Of a stretch of DNA of 64,000 nucleotides, positions 1 through 8,062 are shown one piece after another. Under the pieces are notes generated by a model. It saw only the letters and a program-made list of their open reading frames with translations. It ran no database searches and was not told the origin of the DNA. Each line of letters begins with the position of its first letter. Positions within the stretch are counted from its first letter, which is position 1. The position numbers were made by a program, and so were the translations under genes. Origin of the DNA: Herbidospora mongoliensis (GTDB taxonomy: Bacteria > Actinomycetota > Actinomycetes > Streptosporangiales > Streptosporangiaceae); NCBI RefSeq assembly GCF_001570545.1, contig NZ_BBXD01000009.1, positions 310,001-374,000 of the forward strand. Direction: 5' to 3'.

Positions 1-1
1 G

Positions 2-1006
2 GACTTCTACAAACGCCTGGTCGACGGCCTGATCGGCGCCGGCATCCGCCCGATGGTCACGCTGTTCCACTGGGACCTGCCACAGGCCCTCCAGGACCAG
101 GGCGGCTGGGAGAACCGCGACACGGCCTACCGTTTCGCCGAATACGCCGAGATCATGTACGACGCCCTGCACGTCCGCGACTGGCTCACCATCAACGAGC
201 CGAAGACGGTCGTCGACTGCGGCTACCGCACCGGCATCCACGCCCCCGGCATCAGCGACGACGACCGCGCCCTGGCCGCCTGCCACCACCTGCTGCTGGG
301 CCACGGCCTGGCCTCGCGGATCCTGCACGACAGGCACCCCGGCCGCCGGATCGGCCCCGCGCTGAACCTCCACCCGACCTACCCCGCCGACGACTCGCCC
401 GAGGCGAAGGAGGCCGCCCGCCTCCAGGACGCCCGCGAGAACCGCCTCTACCTGGAACCCGTCTTCAACGGGACCTACCCGGAGGAGGCCATGACCCGCC
501 ATGACATGATCATGGCCGGAGACCTCGACATCATCAGCGAGAAGGTGGACGTGCTCGGCGTGCAGTACTACACGCCCCTCTTCATCGACGCCGACCAACG
601 ACGCGTCGTCCGCCACCCGGTCAGGGTGGCCAACTGGCTGGAGGACTACCCCGACGGCCTGCACGACATCCTGATGCGCCTCACCCGCGACCACCCCGAC
701 GTGCCGATCGTCATCACCGAGAACGGCCTGGCGACCGACGACTCGGTGGCCGCGGACGGCGGCGTGCACGACGAGGATCGCGTGAGTTATCTGCGCGGCC
801 ACATCGGCGCGATGCACCGCGCGATGAAAGCGGGCGCGAAAGTCGAGGGATATCACGTCTGGTCATTGCTCGACAATTTCGAATGGGCCGAGGGATACAG
901 CCAGCGATTCGGTGTCGTGCACGTCGACTTCGAGACCCAGAAAAGAATTCCCAAGGACAGCGCACATTGGTACCGGGACCTCATCGCGACCGGCGAACTG
1001 CGTTGA
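2..1006 (+). CDS. GH1 family beta-glucosidase (5' end outside window)
   Basis: Retaining glycoside hydrolase family 1 enzyme, probably cleaving cellobiose or other beta-glucosides in the cytoplasm. The frame is open from base 2, so the first ~120 residues of a normally ~450-residue protein lie upstream. Visible landmarks are LFHWDLPQAL, the acid/base motif TINEP, the nucleophile motif VITENGL, and the C-terminal GYHVWSLLDNFEW aglycone-site block. No disruption is seen. In Streptomyces the equivalent bglC closes the cebEFG cellobiose-uptake operon under CebR, and a CebR-like box lies just downstream here (1052-1067). That supports a cello-oligosaccharide role, though the box controls the next genes rather than this one. 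Family assignment is firm; substrate is inferred. Confidence 0.93.
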   Translation, partial: DFYKRLVDGLIGAGIRPMVTLFHWDLPQALQDQGGWENRDTAYRFAEYAEIMYDALHVRDWLTINEPKTVVDCGYRTGIHAPGISDDDRALAACHHLLLGHGLASRILHDRHPGRRIGPALNLHPTYPADDSPEAKEAARLQDARENRLYLEPVFNGTYPEEAMTRHDMIMAGDLDIISEKVDVLGVQYYTPLFIDADQRRVVRHPVRVANWLEDYPDGLHDILMRLTRDHPDVPIVITENGLATDDSVAADGGVHDEDRVSYLRGHIGAMHRAMKAGAKVEGYHVWSLLDNFEWAEGYSQRFGVVHVDFETQKRIPKDSAHWYRDLIATGELR

Positions 1007-1021
1007 CCCAGCAGTTGTTCG

Positions 1022-1051
1022 TTGACTCACCCATCCAGAAAACACTAGGTT
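1022..1051 (+). promoter_or_regulatory. Promoter for the epimerase-kinase pair
   Basis: TTGACT at 1022-1027 and TAGGTT at 1046-1051, spaced 18 nt, form a good housekeeping-type promoter. It lies about 100 nt before the GTG at 1151, and its start-point region would fall inside the palindrome that follows, so the operator is well placed to block it. Confidence 0.55.
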
Positions 1052-1067
1052 GTGGGAGCGCTCCCAC
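1052..1067. promoter_or_regulatory. CebR/LacI-family operator
   Basis: GTGGGAGCGCTCCCAC is a perfect 16-bp palindrome containing the 14-bp TGGGAGCGCTCCCA described as the CebR binding site in Streptomyces. It directly abuts the -10 element at 1046-1051. A LacI-family repressor released by cello-oligosaccharides is the expected partner; its gene is not in the window. Confidence 0.75.
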
Positions 1068-1150
1068 TCGGGCGGCCAAGAGGCTGCCGAGCTGGGCCTG
1101 TGACATGGCGCATACCCTTGACCCTGTACCTCGGAGAAAGGACACCCCCC

Positions 1151-2029
1151 GTGCCCCAGTACACCCTCCTCAGCGGCGGTTACCGCGCGGAGCTCACCGA
1201 ACTCGGCGGCGCCGTGTCGGCCCTCACGCACGGAGGACGTGACCTGATCCCGAGCCGGCCCGTCGACGGGCCGATCGAGTTCTACAACGGCACCCTGCTG
1301 GCGCCGTGGCCCAACCGGGTCGTCGGGGCACGCTACGTGTTCGCCGACGAGTGCTTCGAACTCCCCGTGAACGAGCCCGACCGCGGCCACGCGCTGCACG
1401 GCTTCGTGTCGGAGGCCCACTGGTCGTGCGTGGAGTTCACCGCGATCGAAGACCACCGCTCGTCGGCGGTCATGACGTACACGCTGGAACCGCACCAGGG
1501 CTACCCCTACCGGCTGGCCCTGACCGCGACCTACGTCCTCGACGAGTCGGGCCTGACGACGACGCTGAAGGCCGAGAACATCGGCGACGCGGCCGCGCCC
1601 TACGGCTGCGGCCCCCACCCGTGGCTGCTGGCAGGCCCCGACGAGACCGAATACACGCTGTCGCTCCCGGCCGGGAAGGTCTTCCTGACCGACGAGCTGC
1701 TGGCCCCCACCGACCTGGTGTCGGTCGAGGGCACGGAATACGACTTCCGCACCGCCCACGCCCTCGGCTCGGTGGCGATCGACCACGCGTACACCGCCCT
1801 GACCGAGGGCCGCGTCGTGGTCGGCGGTCCCGGCGGCGCCGTGGCGATGACGTGGGACCACCAGGCCCTTCCGTGGGTCCAGGTGTGCAACGGCGTGGGC
1901 CTGGGCTTCAAGGGCGTCGCGGTCGAGCCGATGACGTGCCCGCCCGACGCCTACAACAGCGGCACCGACCTGATCGTCCTCAAGCCCGGCGACACGCACG
2001 AGGCCGCTTGGACCATCTCGGCGGCCTGA
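1151..2029 (+). CDS. Aldose 1-epimerase family protein (galactose mutarotase-like)
   Basis: 292-residue beta-sandwich hexose mutarotase, interconverting alpha and beta anomers of free sugars in the cytoplasm. Typical blocks include WPNRV near residue 55, the HALHGF motif carrying a catalytic His, the CGPHPW block with the second catalytic His, and VAVEPMTCPPDAYN, which supplies the C-terminal Glu. The GTG at 1151 was chosen because a GGAGAAAGGA ribosome site lies just before it; the frame is open further upstream but there it overlaps the operator. It is transcribed from the CebR-like promoter and followed after 6 nt by a kinase-fold gene. This suggests anomer conversion and further handling of glucose released by the neighbouring beta-glucosidase (inference). 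Confidence 0.9.
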   Translation: MPQYTLLSGGYRAELTELGGAVSALTHGGRDLIPSRPVDGPIEFYNGTLLAPWPNRVVGARYVFADECFELPVNEPDRGHALHGFVSEAHWSCVEFTAIEDHRSSAVMTYTLEPHQGYPYRLALTATYVLDESGLTTTLKAENIGDAAAPYGCGPHPWLLAGPDETEYTLSLPAGKVFLTDELLAPTDLVSVEGTEYDFRTAHALGSVAIDHAYTALTEGRVVVGGPGGAVAMTWDHQALPWVQVCNGVGLGFKGVAVEPMTCPPDAYNSGTDLIVLKPGDTHEAAWTISAA

Positions 2030-2035
2030 CGACCC

Positions 2036-3019
2036 ATGGACAGCAAAACGAAGCGGTCGCTGACGACCGCCCAACTCGACGCGCTCGTGATCGGCGCCCT
2101 GGGCGCCGGCGTCGTGTCGGCCGAGGAACTGCCAGACGGCTTCGCCAACGCCGTCTGGCGGCTCGGCCTCGACGACGAGTCCCAGGTCGTCCTGAAGGTC
2201 GGCCCTCCCCCGGGCCTGCCCCTGCTCACCTATGAGCGGGACCTGCTCCGGACCGAGGCCATGGTCTACCACCTGGCCAAGGGCACGGGCCTCCCCATGG
2301 CCACCCTCCTGCACGCCGGCTTCGACGACCCGGAGATCGGCGGCGACTGGCTGATCCTGTCGATGTTGCAGGGCACGCCATGGAACCGAGCGGCCCCCGA
2401 CCCCGCCCGCGACGCGTCACTGCGACGGGAGATGGGCGGCCACCTGGCGACCCTGCACCGCATCCCCGGCACGGGGGACTTCGGCTACCCCTACGCCGGG
2501 CTCACGGGCGACACGTGGCGCGAGGCGTTCCTGAAGATGGTGGGAGCCGTCCTCGACGACGCGGTCAAGTGGGACACCCGCCTCCCCGCGACCATCCTCG
2601 ACCTGGTCGGCGCCTTCCACCGCAACGCCGCGGCCCTCGACGACGTGCGCTCGCCGTCGCTGGTCCACTTCGACATCTGGCCCGGAAACGTGTTCCTCAA
2701 CGCCGACGGAACCGTCGAGGCGCTGATCGACCACGAACGCGCCTTCTGGGGCGACCCCTTGGCCGACTTCGTCACCCCGACCATCTTCGGCGACCTCTCC
2801 GGCGACGATCCGATGCTGGCCGGCTACCAGGAGGGCGGCGGCCGGGCCGCGTTCACCCCGACGTCTCGAGTGCGCTTCGCCATGTATCAGGCGTACCTGT
2901 ACCTGATCCTCCTGGTCGAGGACGGCCCGAGGCAGTATCCACAGGCGGAGTACGCCCGCATCCGCAACGGCGCCACCGAGGGCCTCGTCCGCGCCCTCGG
3001 AGTGCTCACCCACGGTTGA
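2036..3019 (+). CDS. Aminoglycoside phosphotransferase-fold small-molecule kinase
   Basis: 327-residue protein of the APH/choline-kinase superfamily. The catalytic loop LVHFDIWPGNVF matches HxDxxxxN, and ALIDHERAFWGDP is the Mg-binding counterpart of the DFG motif. The N-terminal lobe (VVLKVGPP) carries the presumed ATP-binding Lys. It starts 6 nt after the epimerase stop, so the two are one operon under a sugar-responsive operator. A role in phosphorylating a sugar or sugar derivative (for example a fructosamine-3-kinase-like activity) is therefore more plausible than antibiotic resistance. The substrate cannot be read from sequence. A strong hairpin ends the operon. Confidence 0.85.
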   Translation: MDSKTKRSLTTAQLDALVIGALGAGVVSAEELPDGFANAVWRLGLDDESQVVLKVGPPPGLPLLTYERDLLRTEAMVYHLAKGTGLPMATLLHAGFDDPEIGGDWLILSMLQGTPWNRAAPDPARDASLRREMGGHLATLHRIPGTGDFGYPYAGLTGDTWREAFLKMVGAVLDDAVKWDTRLPATILDLVGAFHRNAAALDDVRSPSLVHFDIWPGNVFLNADGTVEALIDHERAFWGDPLADFVTPTIFGDLSGDDPMLAGYQEGGGRAAFTPTSRVRFAMYQAYLYLILLVEDGPRQYPQAEYARIRNGATEGLVRALGVLTHG

Positions 3020-3408
3020 TCTTCAGCGGCGGCGGGACGCGATCCGCCGCCGCTGAAAGTCTCACTTCCTGCGCCTCTCCGTCTCTTGGGATGACCGGCT
3101 GCCACCTTCGTGAACCAGAGCGTTCTCTCCATGTCGTCTATCAGGTACCAGACCCGGCCGCCTGCGGTGACCTCGTACTGCCACTGCTCGAGCTCCCGGC
3201 CTTCCAGCTTCACCCTGCCGAGGGTCCCTTTGAGCGGGTGCTGTCGATCACTGACACGGCGCGGCTCGCTGGTGACGTCGATCCAGCAGCGGTCACAGTT
3301 TCCCGGGGCCTGCGCGCAGAGTTCGCGCCACGATTTCGCCGCCCTGCCGTTCTCGGCGCGTACCAGCTAGTTCGTGGGGCGCCGGAGCTCGTCACCGCGC
3401 CCGGTCAT
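2887..3408 (-). pseudogene. RelE/ParE-like toxin, interrupted by an in-frame TAG
   Basis: The ATG at 3408 overlaps the antitoxin stop (ATGA), but the frame meets a TAG at 3369-3367 after 13 residues. Reading through gives a convincing toxin-like body: LVRAENGRAAKSW, then HPLKGTLGRVKLEGRELEQW, then YEVTAGGRVWYLIDDMERTLW and a basic end near GHPKRR. One substitution (GAG to TAG) would explain the break. The original stop also seems lost, because the frame continues antisense to the kinase until 2887. No good internal start restores the N-terminus; a GTG at 3213 would give only the last part. Most likely an inactivated toxin beside a retained antitoxin, unless the base at 3369 is a sequencing error. 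Confidence 0.6.
3022..3057. terminator. Bidirectional hairpin terminator
   Basis: A perfect 14-bp stem (TTCAGCGGCGGCGG paired with CCGCCGCCGCTGAA) with an 8-nt loop lies immediately after the kinase stop. It sits between the convergent kinase and toxin-antitoxin units and has no strong T-run, as is common in actinomycetes. Confidence 0.75.
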
Positions 3409-3854
3409 TCCACACCGTGGATGGACTGTCCTCCTGAGCCGTCGAAAGGACCCGCCAGCTCTCGTGCGGTCTCGGGGTCGCTCCACACCAGGGCCGTCGA
3501 CGTCCATGACTTACGGGCCTGGGCGTAGGGCAGCAGCTCGCCGGTGTCCGCGCCGGCGAGTAGATGCGCCAGCAACTCCCGGACGCACTGAAGGCGCTCC
3601 GATTCGGGCAGCCAGACAAGCCACGGAAGATCCTCGCTGAGCGCCTCTTCCGCGAGTACCGGATTTGCTCGCGCGACGATGGCCATCGATCGAGCCAAGG
3701 TGAGCAGCGCGCCTCGGGCGGCCTGATATCGCTCATCTCGTACGAGCCACACATTCTCCGCATCGCGCCGTTCGAGCAGCACGTCAGCGGCGTCGAGTTG
3801 GGGGAACACCTCATTGCGCTCACGCGCCAGCGCACTGAACGGAAAAGTCTTCAC
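3405..3854 (-). CDS. Phd/YefM-like antitoxin or TA-associated protein
   Basis: 149-residue acidic protein. The N-terminal 45 residues (MKTFPFSAL..., VLLERRDAENVWLVRD) follow the beta-strand pattern of Phd-type DNA-binding antitoxins. The long remainder is helical and ends in a Gly/Ser-rich tail. The overlap of its stop with the start of a RelE-like frame is the usual antitoxin-first layout. Such antitoxins neutralise the toxin and repress their own promoter, and a 7-bp direct repeat lies upstream at 3889-3906. Since the toxin looks dead, this gene may be an orphan. Family assignment rests on pattern and context, so it is moderate. Confidence 0.65.
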   Translation of the reverse strand: MKTFPFSALARERNEVFPQLDAADVLLERRDAENVWLVRDERYQAARGALLTLARSMAIVARANPVLAEEALSEDLPWLVWLPESERLQCVRELLAHLLAGADTGELLPYAQARKSWTSTALVWSDPETARELAGPFDGSGGQSIHGVE

Positions 3855-3888
3855 CCGCCCAGGCTAGTCGAACCATGCATCAGTAGCG

Positions 3889-3906
3889 CAACACTAATTC
3901 AACACT
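3889..3906 (-). promoter_or_regulatory. Direct repeat upstream of the antitoxin gene
   Basis: CAACACT occurs at 3889-3895 and again at 3900-3906, one helical turn apart, about 35-50 nt before the antitoxin start. It is a plausible autoregulatory site; nothing else supports it. Confidence 0.3.
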
Positions 3907-3973
3907 CTCGCCAATCTTAGCGGAGAGTGATCCCTCAAACACAACCAATCCCACATTCGCCGCATGACGAAGT

Positions 3974-3999
3974 GGGCGGAACCCCGCGGGGTTCCGCCC
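3974..3999. terminator. Terminator after rskA
   Basis: A perfect 12-bp stem (GGGCGGAACCCC with GGGGTTCCGCCC) and a 2-nt loop lie 10 nt beyond the rskA stop on the minus strand. Confidence 0.8.
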
Positions 4000-4008
4000 T
4001 CTGCTCGG

Positions 4009-4731
4009 TCAGACCACCTTCGCGAGCATGATCGGTTCGGTCGTCGGCTGTTGGGAGCCTCCGGCCGGTTCCACCGTCACTCCCAAGTGTTCCGTCCCCG
4101 CCGGCAGGTTCACGGTCGCCGTTCGCACGCCGCCGCCGTCCATCAGCCCGGCCGAGCGGATCTGTTCGCCGCCGATGACCCACATCTGGTAGGTCTTCGA
4201 GGCGTCCAGCGGGGGCAGGTCGGAGGTGAACATCACCTTTCCGCGGTCGCCGGAGGCGATCACGGTCGCGGTGCCGCCGCCGACCATCCTGACCTTGCGG
4301 ACCACGGCGTCGGGGGCGGCCAGGAGGCTCTGGGTCTCCTGGATCGTCGCGTCCCTGGCCTGGATCTCGTTGATCGCGATGACCCCGATCGACACCGCCG
4401 CGACCGCCGAGGCGGCGGCCAGGGCGAGCGCCCAGCGGCCGCCCCTTCGGCGGAGCGGGACCACCTCGGCGACCGGTGGTTCCTCCTCCTCCTCGACCTG
4501 AGGAGGTTCCTGGCGGACCTCGGTGATCTGCGCCATCACCCGCGACTTCAACGCCCGAGGCGGCATCTCCGCCACGGCGGCGCCGAGCCGGGCGGCGGTC
4601 GCCTGTAGTCCGCGGACCTCGATCGTGCAGGTCTCGCACCTCGACAGGTGCCCCTCGAACTCGCCGAGTTCGCGGAGGGGCAGGGCGTTCAGGGCGTAGG
4701 CCCCGGACAGGGTGTGGATCTCGTCGTTCAC
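4009..4731 (-). CDS. rskA: Anti-sigma-K factor RskA
   Basis: 240-residue membrane anti-sigma factor. An N-terminal anti-sigma domain carries a zinc-type HxxxCxxC signature (HLSRCETC), followed by an acidic Glu-rich linker, one transmembrane helix (ALALAAASAVAAVSIGVIAI), and an extracytoplasmic RskA domain ending in QPTTEPIMLAKVV. It holds the co-transcribed ECF factor inactive at the membrane until regulated proteolysis releases it. The GTG start overlaps the sigK stop by 4 nt (GTGA), giving translational coupling and matched amounts. Length and order fit the mycobacterial SigK/RskA pair. Confidence 0.92.
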   Translation of the reverse strand: MNDEIHTLSGAYALNALPLRELGEFEGHLSRCETCTIEVRGLQATAARLGAAVAEMPPRALKSRVMAQITEVRQEPPQVEEEEEPPVAEVVPLRRRGGRWALALAAASAVAAVSIGVIAINEIQARDATIQETQSLLAAPDAVVRKVRMVGGGTATVIASGDRGKVMFTSDLPPLDASKTYQMWVIGGEQIRSAGLMDGGGVRTATVNLPAGTEHLGVTVEPAGGSQQPTTEPIMLAKVV

Positions 4732-5318
4732 CTCTCCACCCCCATGCAGTCTCGCAGTCGTACCAGCCCGTCGCGCATCCGTGTCTTCACGGTCCCCAAC
4801 GGGACCTTCAAGAGACCGGCCACCTCGGGATAGGAATATCCGCCGTAGTAGGCCATCGTCACGGCCTGCCGCTGTAACTCGGTCAGCCCGTCGATGCAGC
4901 GCCGCACCCGTTCGCCCTCCAGGCGGGTGGTGACCGTCTCGGCCACGTGGTCGTAGGCGACGTCTCCGCCCATCTGGGCGACCCGGTTCTCCCGGTCGGT
5001 CGACGCCTGCGCGGACCTGACCCGGTCGACGGCGCGGCGGTGGGCCACGGTCATCACCCAGGACATGGCGCTCCCCCGGGCGGGGTCGAAGCGGGCGGCG
5101 CTGCGCCACACCTCCACCATCACCTCTTGGGCGACCTCTTCGGCCTGGGCCCGGTCCCGCACGACCCGCCTGATCAGTCCGAACACGGAGGCGATCAATC
5201 TGTCGTACAGACGCTCGAAAGCCGCCTCGTCGCCACGGGCGACCAGCACCAGCAGCTCGTCGAGCTCGGGGTTGCGGCCCGTGATGGTTATGGGCACGAC
5301 ATCGTTCACAAACCCCAT
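4728..5318 (-). CDS. sigK: ECF RNA polymerase sigma factor SigK
   Basis: 196-residue ECF sigma factor. Region 2 spans roughly residues 30-95 (AFERLYDRL, RDRAQAEEVAQEVMVEVWR, SWVMTVAHRRAVD) and region 4 residues 135-190 (LTELQRQAVTMAYYGGYSYPEVAGLLKVPLGTVKTRMRDGL). It directs polymerase to a small envelope or redox-stress regulon when freed from RskA. Only 43 nt separate it from the divergent monooxygenase, so the two promoters must overlap or lie inside the genes. The start is not marked by a strong ribosome site; a GTG about 10 codons further in is possible. Confidence 0.92.
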   Translation of the reverse strand: MGFVNDVVPITITGRNPELDELLVLVARGDEAAFERLYDRLIASVFGLIRRVVRDRAQAEEVAQEVMVEVWRSAARFDPARGSAMSWVMTVAHRRAVDRVRSAQASTDRENRVAQMGGDVAYDHVAETVTTRLEGERVRRCIDGLTELQRQAVTMAYYGGYSYPEVAGLLKVPLGTVKTRMRDGLVRLRDCMGVER

Positions 5319-5361
5319 TCGCCGCAGGCTGCCTCACGGATTGCCCGGGTAGAGGGGAATT

Positions 5362-6579
5362 ATGGAAACCACCGTGGTGATCGCGGGCGGCGGGCCCGCG
5401 GGGGCGATGCTCGGCCTGCTGCTGGCTCGGGCGGGGATCGAGACGGTCCTGCTGGAGAAGCACGCCGACTTCTTCCGGGACTTCCGGGGGGACACGATCC
5501 ATCCCTCGACGATCCAGGTCCTCGACGAGCTCGGGCTGCTCGACGAGTTCAACGCCATTCCGCACCGCGAGTTCGAGTATTTCGGGCTCTACACCGGTGA
5601 GGAGTTCATCCCGATGGCCGACTTCCGCGGGCTGCCCGGCAGGCACCGGAAGCTGGCGATGGTGCCCCAGTGGGACTTCCTGAAGCTGATCACGACCACG
5701 GCCGACAAGTACCCGAACTTCCAGATCATGATGGAGACCAAAGCTGTCGGCGTGATCCGCGAGAACGGCGCCGTGCGCGGGCTGAGGGCCGAGTCACACG
5801 GGAGGCAGACCGAGATCCGGGCCGCGCTCACCGTCGCGGCCGACGGACGGCAGAGCGATCTCCGCAGGACCGTCGGGTTCGAGCCGACCGACATCGGGGC
5901 GCCGATGGACGTGCTGTGGTTCCGGCTCCCCCGCCACGACGGGCATCCCGACGACGTCTTCCTCCGGCCGGGGCGGGGCACGGCGCTGGTGTCGATCAAC
6001 CGGGGCGACTACTGGCAGATGGCCTATCTGATCCCCAAGGGCGGGTTCGACGACCTGAAGGCGCGGGGGCTCGACCACTTCCGTACCAGCGTCACGAACC
6101 TGCTGCCCTACCTCGACACGAGCACGATCACCTTCGACGACGTCCAGCTGCTGACCGTGATCGTCGACCGGCTGCCGCAGTGGCATCTGCCGGGGTTCCT
6201 GGTCATCGGGGACGCCGCGCACGCCATGTCGCCCATCGGCGGGGTCGGGATCAACCTGGCGATCCAGGACGCGATCGCGGCCGGGAATCTGGTCACCGGG
6301 CCTCTCGTGAGGGCGCAGGCGAATCGCCGGCCCTTCCTCGCGCCGGTCCCGGGTTCTCTCCTGGCGAAACTGCGGCGCCGCCGGTGGTACCCGACGGCGG
6401 CCACCCAGGCGCTCCAGGTGCAGGTCCAGAACCGGATCATCGCCAAGGTCCTCGCCGGTGACGCCGATGCGGGGTCCATCGGCGCCGCCGCGCGCAGGAT
6501 CCCGATGCCGGTACGCCGTCTCCTGGGCCGTGCCATAGGGCTGGGTTTCCGGCCGGAGCACGTACGCTCATCTCACTGA
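5362..6579 (+). CDS. FAD-dependent oxidoreductase (PHBH-fold aromatic monooxygenase family)
   Basis: 405-residue class A flavoprotein monooxygenase-like protein. FAD motifs appear in order: GGGPAGAMLG with the following beta strand ending in EK (residues ~7-32), the DG motif VAADGRQSDLRR, and the GD motif LVIGDAAHAMSPIGGVGIN. The active-site fold suits hydroxylation of an aromatic or polyketide substrate with NAD(P)H and O2. The stretch around residue 315 (RAQANRRPFLAPVPG) looks like a short insertion compared with what I would expect between the GD motif and the C-terminal helix. It diverges from sigK, suggesting possible control by SigK. Substrate unknown. Confidence 0.88.
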   Translation: METTVVIAGGGPAGAMLGLLLARAGIETVLLEKHADFFRDFRGDTIHPSTIQVLDELGLLDEFNAIPHREFEYFGLYTGEEFIPMADFRGLPGRHRKLAMVPQWDFLKLITTTADKYPNFQIMMETKAVGVIRENGAVRGLRAESHGRQTEIRAALTVAADGRQSDLRRTVGFEPTDIGAPMDVLWFRLPRHDGHPDDVFLRPGRGTALVSINRGDYWQMAYLIPKGGFDDLKARGLDHFRTSVTNLLPYLDTSTITFDDVQLLTVIVDRLPQWHLPGFLVIGDAAHAMSPIGGVGINLAIQDAIAAGNLVTGPLVRAQANRRPFLAPVPGSLLAKLRRRRWYPTAATQALQVQVQNRIIAKVLAGDADAGSIGAAARRIPMPVRRLLGRAIGLGFRPEHVRSSH

Positions 6580-6630
6580 ATGGACATGGCAGGCCTGTCT
6601 TTTGGACGAGGAACGATAACCTCGTATGTC

Positions 6631-7965
6631 GTGAGCGCACTCAACCTCGACACCTGGCGTGACCTGCCCGCCGCACAGCAGCCTGAGTGGCCTGACCGCG
6701 GCGCGCTCGACGATGTCGTCACCGAGTTGCGCGGGTTGCCGCCGCTGGTCTTCGCCGGAGAGTGCGATCGGCTGAAAGACGAGCTGGCGGCCGTCGCGCG
6801 CGGCGAGGCGTTCGTCCTGCAGGGCGGTGACTGCGCCGAGACCTTCGCCGGCGCCACCGCCGACAACGTCCGCAACAAGATCAAAACGCTGCTCCAGATG
6901 GCGATCGTGCTGACCTACGCCGGGCGGGTGCCGGTGGTCAAGATCGGCCGGCTGGCCGGGCAGTTCGCCAAGCCGCGGTCAAAGAACACCGAGATCCGCG
7001 ACGGCGTGGAGCTGCCGGCCTACCGGGGCGACATGGTCAACGGGTTCGACTTCACCGAGGCGTCGCGGATTCCCGACCCGGGCCGCCTGCTGCGGGCCTA
7101 CCACTCCTCGGCCGTGACGCTGAACCTGGGCCGCGCCTTCACCAAGGGCGGCTACGCCGACCTGCGCCAGGTCCACGCCTGGAACCAGGACTTCGTGTCC
7201 GGTTCGCCCGCCGGTCAGCGCTACGAGCGGCTGGCCCGGGAGATCGACCAGGCGCTGGCGTTCATGACCGCCTGCGGCGCGGAGCCCGCGGAGTTCCACA
7301 CGGTCGAGTTCTACTCCTCCCACGAGGCCCTGATCCTCGACTACGACCACGCGATGACCCGCATCGACAGCCGCACGGGCCTGCCCTACGACGTGTCGGC
7401 GCACATGGTCTGGATCGGCGAGCGCACCCGCCAGCTCGACCACGCCCACGTCGAGTTCTTCAGCAAGATCCGCAACCCCATCGGGGTCAAGCTGGGCCCG
7501 ACCACCACCGCCGACGAGGCGCTGACCCTGGTCGAGAAGCTCAACCCGACCAACGAGCCGGGCCGCCTGACCTTCATCAGCCGCATGGGCGCGGGCAAGG
7601 TCCGCGAGGCCCTGCCGCCGCTGGTCGAGAAGGTGACCGCGAGCGGCGCCGTGGTGACGTGGATCTGCGACCCGATGCACGGCAACACCTTCGAGGCGGC
7701 GGGCGGCTACAAGACCCGCCGGCTCGAAGACGTCATCGACGAGGTGACCGGCTTCTTCGAGGTCCACCGCGCGCTGGGCACCCACCCGGGCGGCATCCAC
7801 ATCGAGTTCACCGGCGACGACGTGACCGAGTGCGTCGGCGGCGGGCACCAGATCCTGGAAGAAGACCTGGCGCTGCGCTACGAGACGGCGTGCGACCCGC
7901 GGCTGAACCGGTCGCAGTCGCTCGACCTGGCGTTCCGCGTCGCGGAGCTCTACCGGGGCGACTGA
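6631..7965 (+). CDS. Class II 3-deoxy-7-phosphoheptulonate (DAHP) synthase
   Basis: 444-residue plant/actinobacterial-type (AroH/AroA-II) DAHP synthase, condensing phosphoenolpyruvate with erythrose 4-phosphate at the entry to the shikimate pathway. Family blocks are WRDLPAAQQPEWP, FVLQGGDCAE (metal-binding Cys), KIGRLAGQFAKPRS, RGDMVNGF, HMVWIGERTRQLD, NPIGVKLGP and WICDPMHGN. I chose the GTG at 6631 (SALNLDTW...) because homologues begin here. The frame stays open to an ATG at 6580, right after the previous stop, which would add 17 residues. A clean terminator follows. It may be feedback-regulated by aromatic amino acids; no leader is seen. Confidence 0.95.
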   Translation: MSALNLDTWRDLPAAQQPEWPDRGALDDVVTELRGLPPLVFAGECDRLKDELAAVARGEAFVLQGGDCAETFAGATADNVRNKIKTLLQMAIVLTYAGRVPVVKIGRLAGQFAKPRSKNTEIRDGVELPAYRGDMVNGFDFTEASRIPDPGRLLRAYHSSAVTLNLGRAFTKGGYADLRQVHAWNQDFVSGSPAGQRYERLAREIDQALAFMTACGAEPAEFHTVEFYSSHEALILDYDHAMTRIDSRTGLPYDVSAHMVWIGERTRQLDHAHVEFFSKIRNPIGVKLGPTTTADEALTLVEKLNPTNEPGRLTFISRMGAGKVREALPPLVEKVTASGAVVTWICDPMHGNTFEAAGGYKTRRLEDVIDEVTGFFEVHRALGTHPGGIHIEFTGDDVTECVGGGHQILEEDLALRYETACDPRLNRSQSLDLAFRVAELYRGD

Positions 7966-7984
7966 CCCGGCTCGGGGAAACGCG

Positions 7985-8008
7985 AAAGGCCCCCAGAAGG
8001 GGGCCTTT
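7985..8008. terminator. Terminator between DAHP synthase and thioredoxin
   Basis: AAAGGCCCCC and GGGGGCCTTT form a 10-bp stem with an AGAA tetraloop, and a short T tract follows on the plus strand. It serves the DAHP synthase gene and probably the convergent thioredoxin gene as well. Confidence 0.85.
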
Positions 8009-8062
8009 GTCGTCTGGTCAGACGATTCGTGCTGGGGGCCGCGATGTCAGCCCGTACGGAAA

